Positions 47,383 through 55,325 of a stretch of 64,000 bases of DNA are shown here, one piece after another. This DNA comes from Streptomyces sp. VRA16 Mangrove soil (GTDB taxonomy: Bacteria; Actinomycetota; Actinomycetes; Streptomycetales; Streptomycetaceae), in contig NZ_JAFVLN010000017.1 of the NCBI RefSeq assembly GCF_017377775.1, forward strand, positions 62,001 through 126,000, read 5' to 3'. The translations under genes were made by a program, and so were the position numbers. Numbering within the stretch: position 1 is the first letter of the stretch; each line of letters begins with the position of its first letter. The notes below the pieces were generated by a model. That model was not told the DNA's origin. It worked only from the letters and a program-made list of their open reading frames with translations, and searched no databases.

Positions 47383-48651
47383 TCAGTTTCCGCTCGTCGC
47401 CCGCTGCTGGGCCTGGTTGAGGGCCGCTTCGGAGCTGGACTTGCCGGTCAGCGCCTGCTGGAAGGCGCTCTGCAGGGCGAGGGAGATGGTCGGCCAGCGG
47501 TCGCCGACCTTGCCGGTGCGGGAGCGGCCGGTCAGGATCTGCTCGGAGATCGCGGAGAGCTCGGGGAACTTCTCGCGCCAGGTCTTCGCGGCGTTCTCGT
47601 TGGCGGGAACCATGCCGGAGTTGATGGCGTAGGTCAGTTCCTGCTTCTCGCTGGTCATGCAATTGATGATCTTGGCGGCCGTCTTCTCGCGGGCGCTGTC
47701 GCCGGTGTTGGCGACGGTGAGCACGGCGCCGCCCATCGGGGCCACGGAGGTGTCGCCCGTCTTCGGCACCGGGATGGTCGCGATGCCGTAGTTCAGGCCC
47801 TTGTCCTTGTTCAGGGTCTCCAGCTGCCAGGGGCCGTTGACCATCATCGCGGCGTTGCCGGCCATGAACTGGTCGTTGACGTCGGCCTGCGTCCAGTTGA
47901 CCGTGGACTTCGACAGGGAGCCGTCGGAGAGCAGCGACTTCCAGTAGTCGAGCGCGCCGGCGACGTTCTCGGTGTCGAGCTTCTCCTCGTCGCCGCCGTT
48001 GGACCACATGAACGGCAGGAACTGGAAGACACCGTCCTCGGCGCCGCCCGCGCTGAGCGCGAGGCCGTACTGCTTGCCGGAGGTGAGCTTCTTCGCCGCG
48101 TCGCGCAGCTCGTCCCACGTGGTGGGGATCTGCACCCCGGCCTTGTCGAGGATGTCCTTGTTGTAGAAGAGCGCAAGGGTGTTCACGGAGCGTGCCGCGC
48201 CGTACCAGGTCCCCTTGTACGAGCCGAAGTCGACGATCGACTTCGAGACGTTCTCGGAGCTGACCCCGGCGTCCTTCAGCGGGATGAGCCCGCCGGCCTC
48301 GGCGAACTGCGGGACCTCCGAGGCGTCGAACTGGATGATGTCCGGCAGCGACTTGGAGGAGGCCATGCGCAGCGACTTGGTCATCACCTGCGAGGCGGGC
48401 ACGGACTGCTGCTCGATCTTGACGCCGAGCTGGGCGCTGCAGGTGGACAGGGTCGCCGCGTCCCAGCTGTGGAAGGACTCGTCGGTCGAGGAGTTCAACA
48501 CCGTGTAGACGTTCTCGTCGCGCTGCTGGGAGCAGCCGGAGAGGACGGCCGTGCCGACGAGCGCTCCGACGACGGCGAGCGAGACGGCGAACCTGCGGGT
48601 CGTGCGGCGGCGCCCATGTGGCGTGGCGACGCCGGAATGTGGTGCGGTCAC
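47383..48651 (-). CDS. Extracellular sugar-binding lipoprotein of the ABC transporter
   Basis: A 422-aa solute-binding protein of family 1. The basic n-region (RRRTTRR) and hydrophobic core end in the lipobox VLSGC (Cys40). Ligand-site-type aromatics include WDAATLSTC, GTWYGAA and VNGPWQLE. GTG 48651 has AAGGG about 11 nt upstream; the frame is open upstream but codes no recognisable protein. The ligand is probably an oligosaccharide with beta-glucosyl and alpha-xylosyl units, inferred from the neighbours. It is the first gene of the SBP-permease-permease-GH1 operon. Confidence 0.92.
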   Translation of the reverse strand: MTAPHSGVATPHGRRRTTRRFAVSLAVVGALVGTAVLSGCSQQRDENVYTVLNSSTDESFHSWDAATLSTCSAQLGVKIEQQSVPASQVMTKSLRMASSKSLPDIIQFDASEVPQFAEAGGLIPLKDAGVSSENVSKSIVDFGSYKGTWYGAARSVNTLALFYNKDILDKAGVQIPTTWDELRDAAKKLTSGKQYGLALSAGGAEDGVFQFLPFMWSNGGDEEKLDTENVAGALDYWKSLLSDGSLSKSTVNWTQADVNDQFMAGNAAMMVNGPWQLETLNKDKGLNYGIATIPVPKTGDTSVAPMGGAVLTVANTGDSAREKTAAKIINCMTSEKQELTYAINSGMVPANENAAKTWREKFPELSAISEQILTGRSRTGKVGDRWPTISLALQSAFQQALTGKSSSEAALNQAQQRATSGN

Positions 48652-48685
48652 GATGGTGGTGCCCTTGCGTGCGAAGGAGTGCCGG

Positions 48686-48713
48686 CCCGGCGGGACGTCG
48701 GTGTCCCGCCGGG
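48686..48713 (-). promoter_or_regulatory. Hairpin in the 5' region of the solute-binding protein gene
   Basis: CCCGGCGGGAC (48686-48696) pairs with its complement (48703-48713) over a 6-nt loop, 35 nt ahead of the SBP start. It could stabilise the mRNA or limit transcription. Role unknown. Confidence 0.45.
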
Positions 48714-48769
48714 TGGGTGTGGTGGGGCGGCGGCCTGGTTCCGGCGGTTCCGGTGCCGCGCGCAGCTCC

Positions 48770-48785
48770 GTGGGAGCGCTTCCAC
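48770..48785. promoter_or_regulatory. CebR/LacI-type operator upstream of the sugar ABC operon
   Basis: The 16-bp palindrome centred on AGCGCT (GTGG-G/A-AGCGCT-T/C-CCAC) contains TGGGAGCGCTTCCA at 48771-48784. This matches the published Streptomyces CebR box TGGGAGCGCTCCCA in 13 of 14 positions. It lies about 120 bp upstream of the solute-binding protein start and after the xylA terminator, where an operator would control the ABC operon. No LacI-family gene is in the window, so the repressor would act in trans. Confidence 0.7.
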
Positions 48786-48844
48786 CACGCGGCCGCGCAC
48801 CGCTGGGGGCGGTGCGGCGGCCCGGGGTGTCCAGGGGGCGTGCC

Positions 48845-48872
48845 CTGAGTCCTGTCCGCGGACAGGACTCAG
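48845..48872 (-). terminator. 28-bp perfect palindrome at the xylA stop codon
   Basis: CTGAGTCCTGTCCG (48845-48858) is followed directly by its complement (48859-48872). The xylA stop codon (48869-48871) lies inside the outer arm. It most likely terminates xylA transcription before the ABC operon promoter. Confidence 0.75.
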
Positions 48873-50041
48873 CGGGCGACGCCGAGCAGGTGCTCCATGG
48901 CCAGCTGGTCCAGGCGCTCGAAGGCCATCGAGCGCTCGGCGGCGGCCTGCACGTCGAAGTCCTCGTACGCACCCTTGTCGGCGAGCAGCGCGTCCAGGCC
49001 GTCGGCGGCGGTGGGCTGCGCCAGCTCGTCGAGGCGGGAGTCCTGCAGGGCCTGCTGCACGACGGGGTCGGCGCGGAAGGCGGCGGCACGGTCCTTGAGG
49101 ATCAGGTAGTTGCGCATGCAGTTCTTCGCGGACTCCCACACGCCGTCGAAGCCGTCGGTGCGCACCGGCTTGAAGTCGAAGTGGCGCGGGCCCTCGTAGC
49201 CGGCCGACTCCAGGAGGTCGACGAGCCAGAACGCCTGGCGCAGGTCGCCCGCGCCGAAGCGGAAGTCCTGGTCGTACTTGATGCCGGACTGGCCGTTGAG
49301 GTCGATGTGGTAGAGCTTGCCCGCCCACAGCGCCTGCGCGATGCCGTGCGGGAAGTTCAGGCCCGCCATCTGCTCGTGGCCGGTCTCCGGGTTCACGCCG
49401 ACCAGCTCGGGGCGCTCCAGGCGCTCGATGAAGGCGAGGGCGTGGCCGATGGTGGGCAGCAGGATGTCGCCGCGCGGCTCGTTCGGCTTCGGCTCGATGG
49501 CGAAGCGCAGGTCGTAGCCCTGGCGCGTGACGTACTCGCCGAGCAGGTCGAAGGCTTCCTTCATGCGGTCGAGGGCGACCCGCACGTCCTTGGCGGCGCC
49601 GGACTCGGCGCCCTCGCGGCCGCCCCAGGCGACGTAGGTGGTGGCGCCCAGCTCGACGGCGAGGTCGATGTTGCGGATGACCTTGCGCAGCGCGAAGCGG
49701 CGTACGTCGCGGTCGTTGGAGGTGAAGCCGCCGTCCTTGAAGACGGGGTGCGTGAACAGGTTCGTCGTCGCCATCGGCACCTTGAGGCCGGTCGCGTCGA
49801 GCGCGGCGCGGAACCGCTTGACGACGGCCTCGCGGTCGGCGTCCGAGGAGCCGAAGGGGATCAGGTCGTCGTCGTGGAAGGTGACTCCGTACGCACCCAG
49901 CTCCGCGAGCTTCTCCACGGACTCGACCGGGTCGAGGGCCGGACGGGTGGGCGTGCCGAACGGGTCGTTGCCCTGCCAGCCCACGGTCCACAGACCGAAC
50001 GTGAACTTGTCCCCGGGAGTCGGAATGAAGCGGTCCGTCAT
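48869..50041 (-). CDS. xylA: Xylose isomerase
   Basis: A 390-aa metal-dependent isomerase making D-xylulose from D-xylose (also glucose to fructose). The classical residues of the Streptomyces enzyme are present with an offset of two: H56 (TFHDDDL), E183 and K185 (IEPKPNEP), H222 (GHEQMAGLN). ATG 50041 has GAAGGGGC upstream. It is divergent from xylB. Being upstream of the ABC operon but closed by a palindrome, it is probably its own transcript. Confidence 0.97.
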   Translation of the reverse strand: MTDRFIPTPGDKFTFGLWTVGWQGNDPFGTPTRPALDPVESVEKLAELGAYGVTFHDDDLIPFGSSDADREAVVKRFRAALDATGLKVPMATTNLFTHPVFKDGGFTSNDRDVRRFALRKVIRNIDLAVELGATTYVAWGGREGAESGAAKDVRVALDRMKEAFDLLGEYVTRQGYDLRFAIEPKPNEPRGDILLPTIGHALAFIERLERPELVGVNPETGHEQMAGLNFPHGIAQALWAGKLYHIDLNGQSGIKYDQDFRFGAGDLRQAFWLVDLLESAGYEGPRHFDFKPVRTDGFDGVWESAKNCMRNYLILKDRAAAFRADPVVQQALQDSRLDELAQPTAADGLDALLADKGAYEDFDVQAAAERSMAFERLDQLAMEHLLGVAR

Positions 50042-50075
50042 GGTCGCCCCTTCGTCGCAGCGATTTGTTTTCTTA

Positions 50076-50152
50076 CATAACCAATACTGCATCCACCCCC
50101 TGTCACGCCAGAGTCTGCTGGATCACAGGGGCGCGTAACGTAATTTGTTATG
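50076..50152. promoter_or_regulatory. Inverted pair of CATAACNAAT elements in the xylA-xylB divergent promoter
   Basis: CATAACCAAT (50076-50085, plus strand) and CATAACAAAT (50143-50152, minus strand) face each other about 57 bp apart, each in an AT-rich patch within otherwise GC-rich DNA. The pairing suggests one operator per promoter, for xylA and xylB respectively. The nearby ROK regulator is the obvious candidate binder, but this is inference. Confidence 0.55.
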
Positions 50153-50208
50153 CGTACGATCAAAAGGTGCGCCGCACGATGCGGGCACGCAGAACCCGGA
50201 GGTACACG

Positions 50209-51660
50209 ATGAGCGTGGTCATCGGCGTGGACAGCTCCACCCAGTCCACCAAGGCCGCCTTCGTGGACGCCGCGAGCGGCGCCCTGCTCGGCGTCGGCCG
50301 GGCCCGGCACACGGTGACCGGCCAGGACGGCGCGCGCGAGACGGACCCCGAGGTCTGGTGGCGGGCGCTGGCCGAGGCCGTCGCCGACGGGCTGCGCGCG
50401 GCGGGCGTCCCGGCCTCCTCCGTCGGCGGCATCGCGGTGGCGGGCCAGCAGCACGGGCTCGTCGTCCTGGACGCGGACGGCCGCCCGCTGCGCGACGCGA
50501 TGCTGTGGAACGACACGCGCTCGGCGCCGCAGGCCCGCGCCCTCACCGAGGCGCTCGGCGAGGCGGAGTGGCTGGCGCGGGCCGGATCGCTGCCGGTGGC
50601 CTCGATGACGGCGACGAAGTGGCGCTGGCTCCTGGAGAACGAGCCGCACACAGCCGCGCGCGCCGCGGCCGTCCGGCTGCCGCACGACTTCCTCACCGAG
50701 CGGCTGTGCGGCGCGGGCGTCACCGACCCGGGCGACGCGTCGGGCACCCTGTGGTACTCCACGGCCGACGGCGCCTACGACCCCGTAGTGCTCGAACTCA
50801 CCGGCATGGACAAGGAGTTGCTGCCCCAGGTGACCCCGGGCGGCGGCACCCGCGCCGGTTCGCTGACCGCCGCGGCGGCCGAGGCGCTCGGGCTACCCGC
50901 GGGCATCCCGGTCGCGGCCGGCACCGGAGACAACATGGCCGCGGCGGTGGGCCTCGGGCTCGGCGGCTCGGGTCTGCTCGACCACCCGGTGATCAGCCTC
51001 GGCACCTCGGGCACCGTGTTCGCGGCGACCCGCACCCGGCCCGCCGACCCCGCGCTCGCCGGGTTCGCCGCGGCCGACGGCACGTACCTCCCGCTGGGCT
51101 GCACCCTGAACTGCACGCTCGCCGTCGACAAGGTCGCGGCCCTGCTCGGCCTCGGCCGGGAGGACGCCGAGCCCGGCACCGGGCTCGCCTTCCTGCCCTA
51201 CATGGACGGCGAGCGCACCCCCGATCTGCCGCACGCCACGGCCCTGCTGTCGGGGCTGCGGCACAGCACCACGCCGGGCCAGATCCTCGGCGCGGCCTAC
51301 GAGGGCGCCGTCTTCACGCTGCTGCGTGCCCTCGACGGACTGCTCACCTCCTGCGGCGCCGACCCCGCGGGGCAGCAGCCGCTGCGGGTGATCGGCGGCG
51401 GCGCCCAGGGACACACCTGGGTCGAGACGGTCCGCCGGCTCTCCGGGCGCCCGCTCGTGCTGCCCGAGGCCACCGAACTGGTCGCCCTCGGCGCCGCGGC
51501 GCTCGCCCAGGCGGCCGTGACCGACGAGGACCCGGTGGCGGTCGCGACGGCCTGGGACACCGGAAGCGGACGTGAACTCCCGCCGCTGGAGCGTGACCTG
51601 ACGACGTGGCAGCGGATCGACTCCGCCTTGACCGGAGCCACGGACACCCTCCTGACCTGA
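50209..51660 (+). CDS. xylB: Xylulokinase
   Basis: A 483-aa FGGY kinase phosphorylating D-xylulose for the pentose phosphate pathway. The N-terminal phosphate loop VDSSTQSTK (D8), the AGQQHGLV block that binds xylulose, and the catalytic base D241 (GTGDNMAAA) are all visible. ATG 50209 has GGAGG 8 nt upstream; the open frame begins earlier at 50065 but would cover the operator region. It is followed by the alpha-xylosidase gene on the same strand. Confidence 0.95.
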   Translation: MSVVIGVDSSTQSTKAAFVDAASGALLGVGRARHTVTGQDGARETDPEVWWRALAEAVADGLRAAGVPASSVGGIAVAGQQHGLVVLDADGRPLRDAMLWNDTRSAPQARALTEALGEAEWLARAGSLPVASMTATKWRWLLENEPHTAARAAAVRLPHDFLTERLCGAGVTDPGDASGTLWYSTADGAYDPVVLELTGMDKELLPQVTPGGGTRAGSLTAAAAEALGLPAGIPVAAGTGDNMAAAVGLGLGGSGLLDHPVISLGTSGTVFAATRTRPADPALAGFAAADGTYLPLGCTLNCTLAVDKVAALLGLGREDAEPGTGLAFLPYMDGERTPDLPHATALLSGLRHSTTPGQILGAAYEGAVFTLLRALDGLLTSCGADPAGQQPLRVIGGGAQGHTWVETVRRLSGRPLVLPEATELVALGAAALAQAAVTDEDPVAVATAWDTGSGRELPPLERDLTTWQRIDSALTGATDTLLT

Positions 51661-51743
51661 CCCCGACCCACCCGACCGAAGCACTCCCCGATCCCCGAAA
51701 AGCCCCCGATCGACCAGCACGCCCGTACCACCCAAGGACTCCC

Positions 51744-53975
51744 ATGAAGTTCACCGACGGCTTCTGGCTCATGCGCGACGGCGTCGACGCCTCCTACGCC
51801 ACCGAAATCCGCGACATCCGCAGTACCGACGAGCGCGTCACCGTGCACGCCGCCGTGAAGCGGGTCGAAAAGCGCGGCGACACCCTCAACTCCCCCTTGA
51901 TCACGGTGGAGTTGTTCTCCCCCGCCGAAGGTGTCGTGGGCGTGCGCGCCACGCACCACGCGGGCCGCCGCGACCCGGGACCGCACTTCGCGCTGCCCGG
52001 CGCGACCGGTGGCGCGGGTGTCGGCAAGGTCACCCAGGACGGCCCGGTCACCACGCTGACCACCGGCGGCCTGACGGTCCGCGTCGACCGGGACAAGCCC
52101 TGGCAGCTGGACTTCGTCGACGCCGAGGGCCGGGTGCTGACCTCCGCCCAGCGCAAGGGCACCGCCTTCGCGACGACCCCCGACGGCGCCCACCACATGA
52201 TCGGGCAGCTCGCGCTCGGCGTCGGCGAGCAGATCTACGGGCTCGGCGAGCGCTTCACGCCGTTCGTGAAGAACGGCCAGAGCGTCGACCTCTGGCAGGC
52301 CGACGGCGGCACCAGCAGCGAGCAGGCGTACAAGAACATCCCGTTCCACCTCTCCTCGCGCGGCTACGGCGTCTTCGTCAACCACCCGGGCAAGGTCAGC
52401 TACGAGATCGGCTCCGAGGCCGTCGGCCAGGTGCAGTTCAGCGTCGAGGACCAGGCCCTGGAGTACTACGTCGTCGCGGGCCCGACCCCCAAGGACGTAC
52501 TGGAGCGGTACACGGCACTGACCGGCCGCCCGGCGCTGCCGCCGGCGTGGTCGTTCGGTCTGTGGCTGACGACCTCGTTCACCACGTCGTACGACGAGGC
52601 GACGGTCAACTCCTTCGTCGACGGGATGGCCGAACGCGGTATCCCGCTCTCCGTCTTCCACTTCGACTGCTTCTGGATGCGCGAGTACCAGTGGACGGAC
52701 CTGGAGTGGGACCCCGAGACCTTCCCGGACCCGGCGGGCATGCTGGCGCGGCTGAAGGAGAAGGGGCTGCGGATCAGCGTCTGGATCAACTCCTACATCG
52801 CGCAGAAGTCGCAACTCTTCGAAGAGGGCGCCGAGTTGGGCTACCTCGTGCGCAAGCCGAACGGCGACATCTGGCAGTGGGACCTGTGGCAGGCCGGCAT
52901 GGCGCTCGTCGACTTCACGAACCCGGACGCGTACGCCTGGTTCCAGGAGAAGCTGAAGGTCCTGCTCGACCAGGGCGTGGACTGCTTCAAGACGGACTTC
53001 GGCGAGCGCATCCCGACCGATGTCGTCTGGCACGACGGCTCGGACCCCGAGCGGATGCACAACTACTACACGCAGCTGTACAACCAGTGCGTCTTCGAGG
53101 TCCTGGAGCGGGAGCGGGGCGCCGGTGAGGCGGTGCTGTTCGCGCGCTCGGCGACGGCCGGCGGGCAGCAGTTCCCGGTGCACTGGGGCGGCGACTGCTG
53201 GTCGTCGTTCGAGGCGATGGGCGAGTCGCTGCGCGGCGGCCTGTCCCTGTCCCTTTCGGGCTTCGGGTTCTGGTCGCACGACATCGGCGGCTTCGAGGGC
53301 ACGCCCGACCCGGCGGTCTTCAAGCGCTGGCTGGCCTTCGGCCTGCTCTCCTCGCACAGCCGGCTGCACGGCTCGTCGTCGTACCGCGTGCCGTGGGAGT
53401 TCGGCGACGAGGCGGTCGACGTGGCGCGCACGTTCACCAAGCTGAAGCACCGCCTGATGCCGTACCTGTACGGGGCCGCGGTGCGCGCCCACCGCACGGG
53501 TGTGCCGATGATGCGCCCGATGGTCCTGGAGTTCCCCGAGGACCCGACGTGCCGCACGCTGGACCGGCAGTACATGCTCGGCTCCGACCTGCTGGTGGCG
53601 CCGGTGTTCACGGCCGAGGGCGACGTCGAGGTCTACCTCCCGGCCGGCACCTGGACGCATCTGCTGACCGGCGAGCGCGTCGAGGGCGGGCGCTGGCGCG
53701 TCGAGCGGCACGGCTTCGACAGCCTTCCGCTGTACGTGCGCGAGGGCGCCGTACTGCCGTTGGGCGCGGACGAGTCGCGTCCCGACGGGGACTGGACCAC
53801 CGGTCTGACGCTGCTCGCGGCGCCCGGTGCCGCGGGCGAGACCGTGGTGACCGTCCCGGACCACTCGGGTGCGTCGGTGACCACGTACCGCGTGGTGCGC
53901 GAGGCCGACGGCTCGGTGCGGGCGACGGGCCCGGACGGTGCGCCGGTGGACGTGGTGGAGACGGCCGGTCCCTGA
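51744..53975 (+). CDS. yicI: GH31 alpha-xylosidase (YicI type)
   Basis: A 743-aa intracellular retaining glycosidase. The nucleophile D418 (CFKTDFGERIP) and acid/base D484 (HWGGDCW) match YicI D416 and D482. Residues that give YicI its xylose preference are kept: C309-F310 (HFDCFWMR) and K416. There is no signal peptide, so it acts on imported substrate, removing non-reducing alpha-xylosyl groups such as isoprimeverose units. It lies 83 nt after xylB and is probably co-transcribed. The product xylose would go to XylA/XylB. Confidence 0.94.
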   Translation: MKFTDGFWLMRDGVDASYATEIRDIRSTDERVTVHAAVKRVEKRGDTLNSPLITVELFSPAEGVVGVRATHHAGRRDPGPHFALPGATGGAGVGKVTQDGPVTTLTTGGLTVRVDRDKPWQLDFVDAEGRVLTSAQRKGTAFATTPDGAHHMIGQLALGVGEQIYGLGERFTPFVKNGQSVDLWQADGGTSSEQAYKNIPFHLSSRGYGVFVNHPGKVSYEIGSEAVGQVQFSVEDQALEYYVVAGPTPKDVLERYTALTGRPALPPAWSFGLWLTTSFTTSYDEATVNSFVDGMAERGIPLSVFHFDCFWMREYQWTDLEWDPETFPDPAGMLARLKEKGLRISVWINSYIAQKSQLFEEGAELGYLVRKPNGDIWQWDLWQAGMALVDFTNPDAYAWFQEKLKVLLDQGVDCFKTDFGERIPTDVVWHDGSDPERMHNYYTQLYNQCVFEVLERERGAGEAVLFARSATAGGQQFPVHWGGDCWSSFEAMGESLRGGLSLSLSGFGFWSHDIGGFEGTPDPAVFKRWLAFGLLSSHSRLHGSSSYRVPWEFGDEAVDVARTFTKLKHRLMPYLYGAAVRAHRTGVPMMRPMVLEFPEDPTCRTLDRQYMLGSDLLVAPVFTAEGDVEVYLPAGTWTHLLTGERVEGGRWRVERHGFDSLPLYVREGAVLPLGADESRPDGDWTTGLTLLAAPGAAGETVVTVPDHSGASVTTYRVVREADGSVRATGPDGAPVDVVETAGP

Positions 53976-53987
53976 CCCGGCCGCCGA

Positions 53988-54023
53988 GGGCTGATCCTTG
54001 GGGCCGCGGCCCCGGGTCAGCCC
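53988..54023. terminator. Bidirectional terminator between alpha-xylosidase and DUF4190 genes
   Basis: Outer arms GGGCTGA (53988-53994) and TCAGCCC (54017-54023) enclose an inner stem GGGGCC/GGCCCC (54000-54005 / 54008-54013). The right arm contains the DUF4190 stop codon. The convergent genes end on either side. Confidence 0.7.
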
Positions 54024-54346
54024 GCGATGCTCCAGGACAGCGTGCCGTCCGCCGCGACCAGGACGCCGAGCACGACGAGGTCGGCGATGCCGAGGCCGAG
54101 TCCCAGGAGGGCGCGGCCGCGGCGGGCGGTGCCGCGCCACAGGGCGAGGCCCGCGAGGACGATCGCGATGGGGCCGAGGAAGACGTTCATGACGAGCAGG
54201 CCGATGAGCCCGAGGACGAACGAGGCGACGGCCATCCCGTCGGTGTCCCGGCGTCCGACGGGGCGCTCCGGCTCCGGCCCGGCCTGGGCGGCCTGCGGCT
54301 CGGCGCGCTCGGTGGTGGTGGTGGTGGATTCCTTGGTGAGCTGCAT
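54017..54346 (-). CDS. DUF4190 domain membrane protein
   Basis: A 109-aa protein. The hydrophilic Thr/Glu/Pro-rich N-terminus (1-35) is followed by two TM helices separated by a short loop, the DUF4190 layout (MAVASFVLGLIGLL ... IAIVLAGLALWRG). It ends with a short exposed tail (ADGTLSWSIAG). Function unknown. It follows a small membrane protein gene by 26 nt and is likely controlled with it by the divergent TetR gene. Confidence 0.82.
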   Translation of the reverse strand: MQLTKESTTTTTERAEPQAAQAGPEPERPVGRRDTDGMAVASFVLGLIGLLVMNVFLGPIAIVLAGLALWRGTARRGRALLGLGLGIADLVVLGVLVAADGTLSWSIAG

Positions 54347-54372
54347 GGTGGGTACCCCCTTGATGGCTGCGG

Positions 54373-54531
54373 TCAGCTCTGGTGACGGCGGGCGCGGTGC
54401 TCGCGGACCGCGAAGACGGCCAGCCAGACGGCGATGACGGCGGCCGCCACGAGCGTGAAGGACAGCGGGGCGTGGGCCACGGTGCCGAGCGCGAAGCCCA
54501 GCAGCAGGAGGGCCGCTACGAGGAACAGCAC
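54373..54531 (-). CDS. Small two-TM membrane protein (52 aa)
   Basis: GTG 54531 with GAGAGG 6 nt upstream gives VLFLVAALLLLGFALGTVA, a short turn, then a second helix LVAAAVIAVWLAVFAVRE and a basic tail (HRARRHQS). The longer frame to 54594 would run through the operator region. Unknown function; first gene of a two-gene set with DUF4190. Confidence 0.65.
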   Translation of the reverse strand: MLFLVAALLLLGFALGTVAHAPLSFTLVAAAVIAVWLAVFAVREHRARRHQS

Positions 54532-54580
54532 GGAAAACCTCTCGAAGTCGAGTCGAGTTCCAGCAGGAGTCGAAGTTGGG

Positions 54581-54653
54581 TTACAACTGTTCACTGACTC
54601 CTGAGTCTAACGCCGCGCTCGACTTCCCCCCTACGGAGAACAGTTGTTAACTG
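54581..54653. promoter_or_regulatory. Probable TetR operators: inverted pair in the divergent promoter
   Basis: TTACAACTGTTC (54581-54592) and GAACAGTTGTTAA (54638-54650) are near-exact inverted copies 45 nt apart. The second also forms a local palindrome CAGTTGTTAACTG (54641-54653). They flank the divergent starts of the small membrane gene and the TetR gene, which suggests autoregulation and joint control. Confidence 0.6.
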
Positions 54654-54659
54654 GATGAC

Positions 54660-55307
54660 ATGAGTCACACCACCCTCGGCGTCCGGCAGGCGCAGAAGCA
54701 GAAGACCCGTCAGGCGCTCCTGGACGCGGCGCTCGGCCTGCTGGAGGAGCAGAGCCTCAGCAGCCTGGGCCTGCGCGAGGTCACCCGCGCCGTGGGCATG
54801 ACCCCGACCGCGTTCTACCGGCACTTCGACAGCACGGCCGACCTGGGTGTCGCCCTGGTCGAGGAGGCGCTCGGCAGCCTGCACGCGGTGATCCGCGAGG
54901 TGATGGCGGCGACCGGGGACAGCGACGAACGCATCGCGCGCGCCGTGGAGTTGATCGTCCGGCACGTCGACGCCTACCCCGCGCACGTCCGCTTCATCGC
55001 GCGCGAACGGCACGGTGGCGTGCAGCGGGTGCGCGAGGCGATCGGCGCGCAGCTCGGGCAGTTCGCCGACGAGGTACGGGACGCGCTCGCCCTGGACCCG
55101 CAGTCGGCCGGCTGGAACGACGACGATCTGCTGATGCTGGCCCGGCTCTACGTCGACCACATGGTGCTGACGGCGTCCGAGTTCCTGGCCACCACGGAGG
55201 GCGACGACCGGGCGCGGCTGCGGGATCTGATGGAGCGGCAGATGCGGCTGGTGAGTCTGGGGCGCAGACACTGGGACGCCGGAAACGCCGCGCCACCATC
55301 GTCATGA
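54660..55307 (+). CDS. TetR family transcriptional regulator
   Basis: 215 aa with an N-terminal TetR HTH (RQALLDAALGLLEEQ ... SLGLREVTRAVGMTPTAFYRHFDSTADL) and an all-helical ligand domain. ATG 54660 has a possible GGATG-type region upstream but no strong ribosome-binding site. It is divergent from two membrane genes and has inverted operator-like sequences in the intervening 128 bp. The ligand is unknown. The alpha/beta hydrolase gene follows 18 nt downstream. Confidence 0.9.
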   Translation: MSHTTLGVRQAQKQKTRQALLDAALGLLEEQSLSSLGLREVTRAVGMTPTAFYRHFDSTADLGVALVEEALGSLHAVIREVMAATGDSDERIARAVELIVRHVDAYPAHVRFIARERHGGVQRVREAIGAQLGQFADEVRDALALDPQSAGWNDDDLLMLARLYVDHMVLTASEFLATTEGDDRARLRDLMERQMRLVSLGRRHWDAGNAAPPSS

Positions 55308-55325
55308 GCAACTAGCCTTACGGTC

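Noticed and set aside
44169-48651. Calling the sugar operon cebEFG-bglC
   Set aside because: The layout and operator resemble the ceb operon, but no cebR gene is local, and the neighbours (alpha-xylosidase, xylA, xylB) point to another substrate. The gene symbols were left empty.
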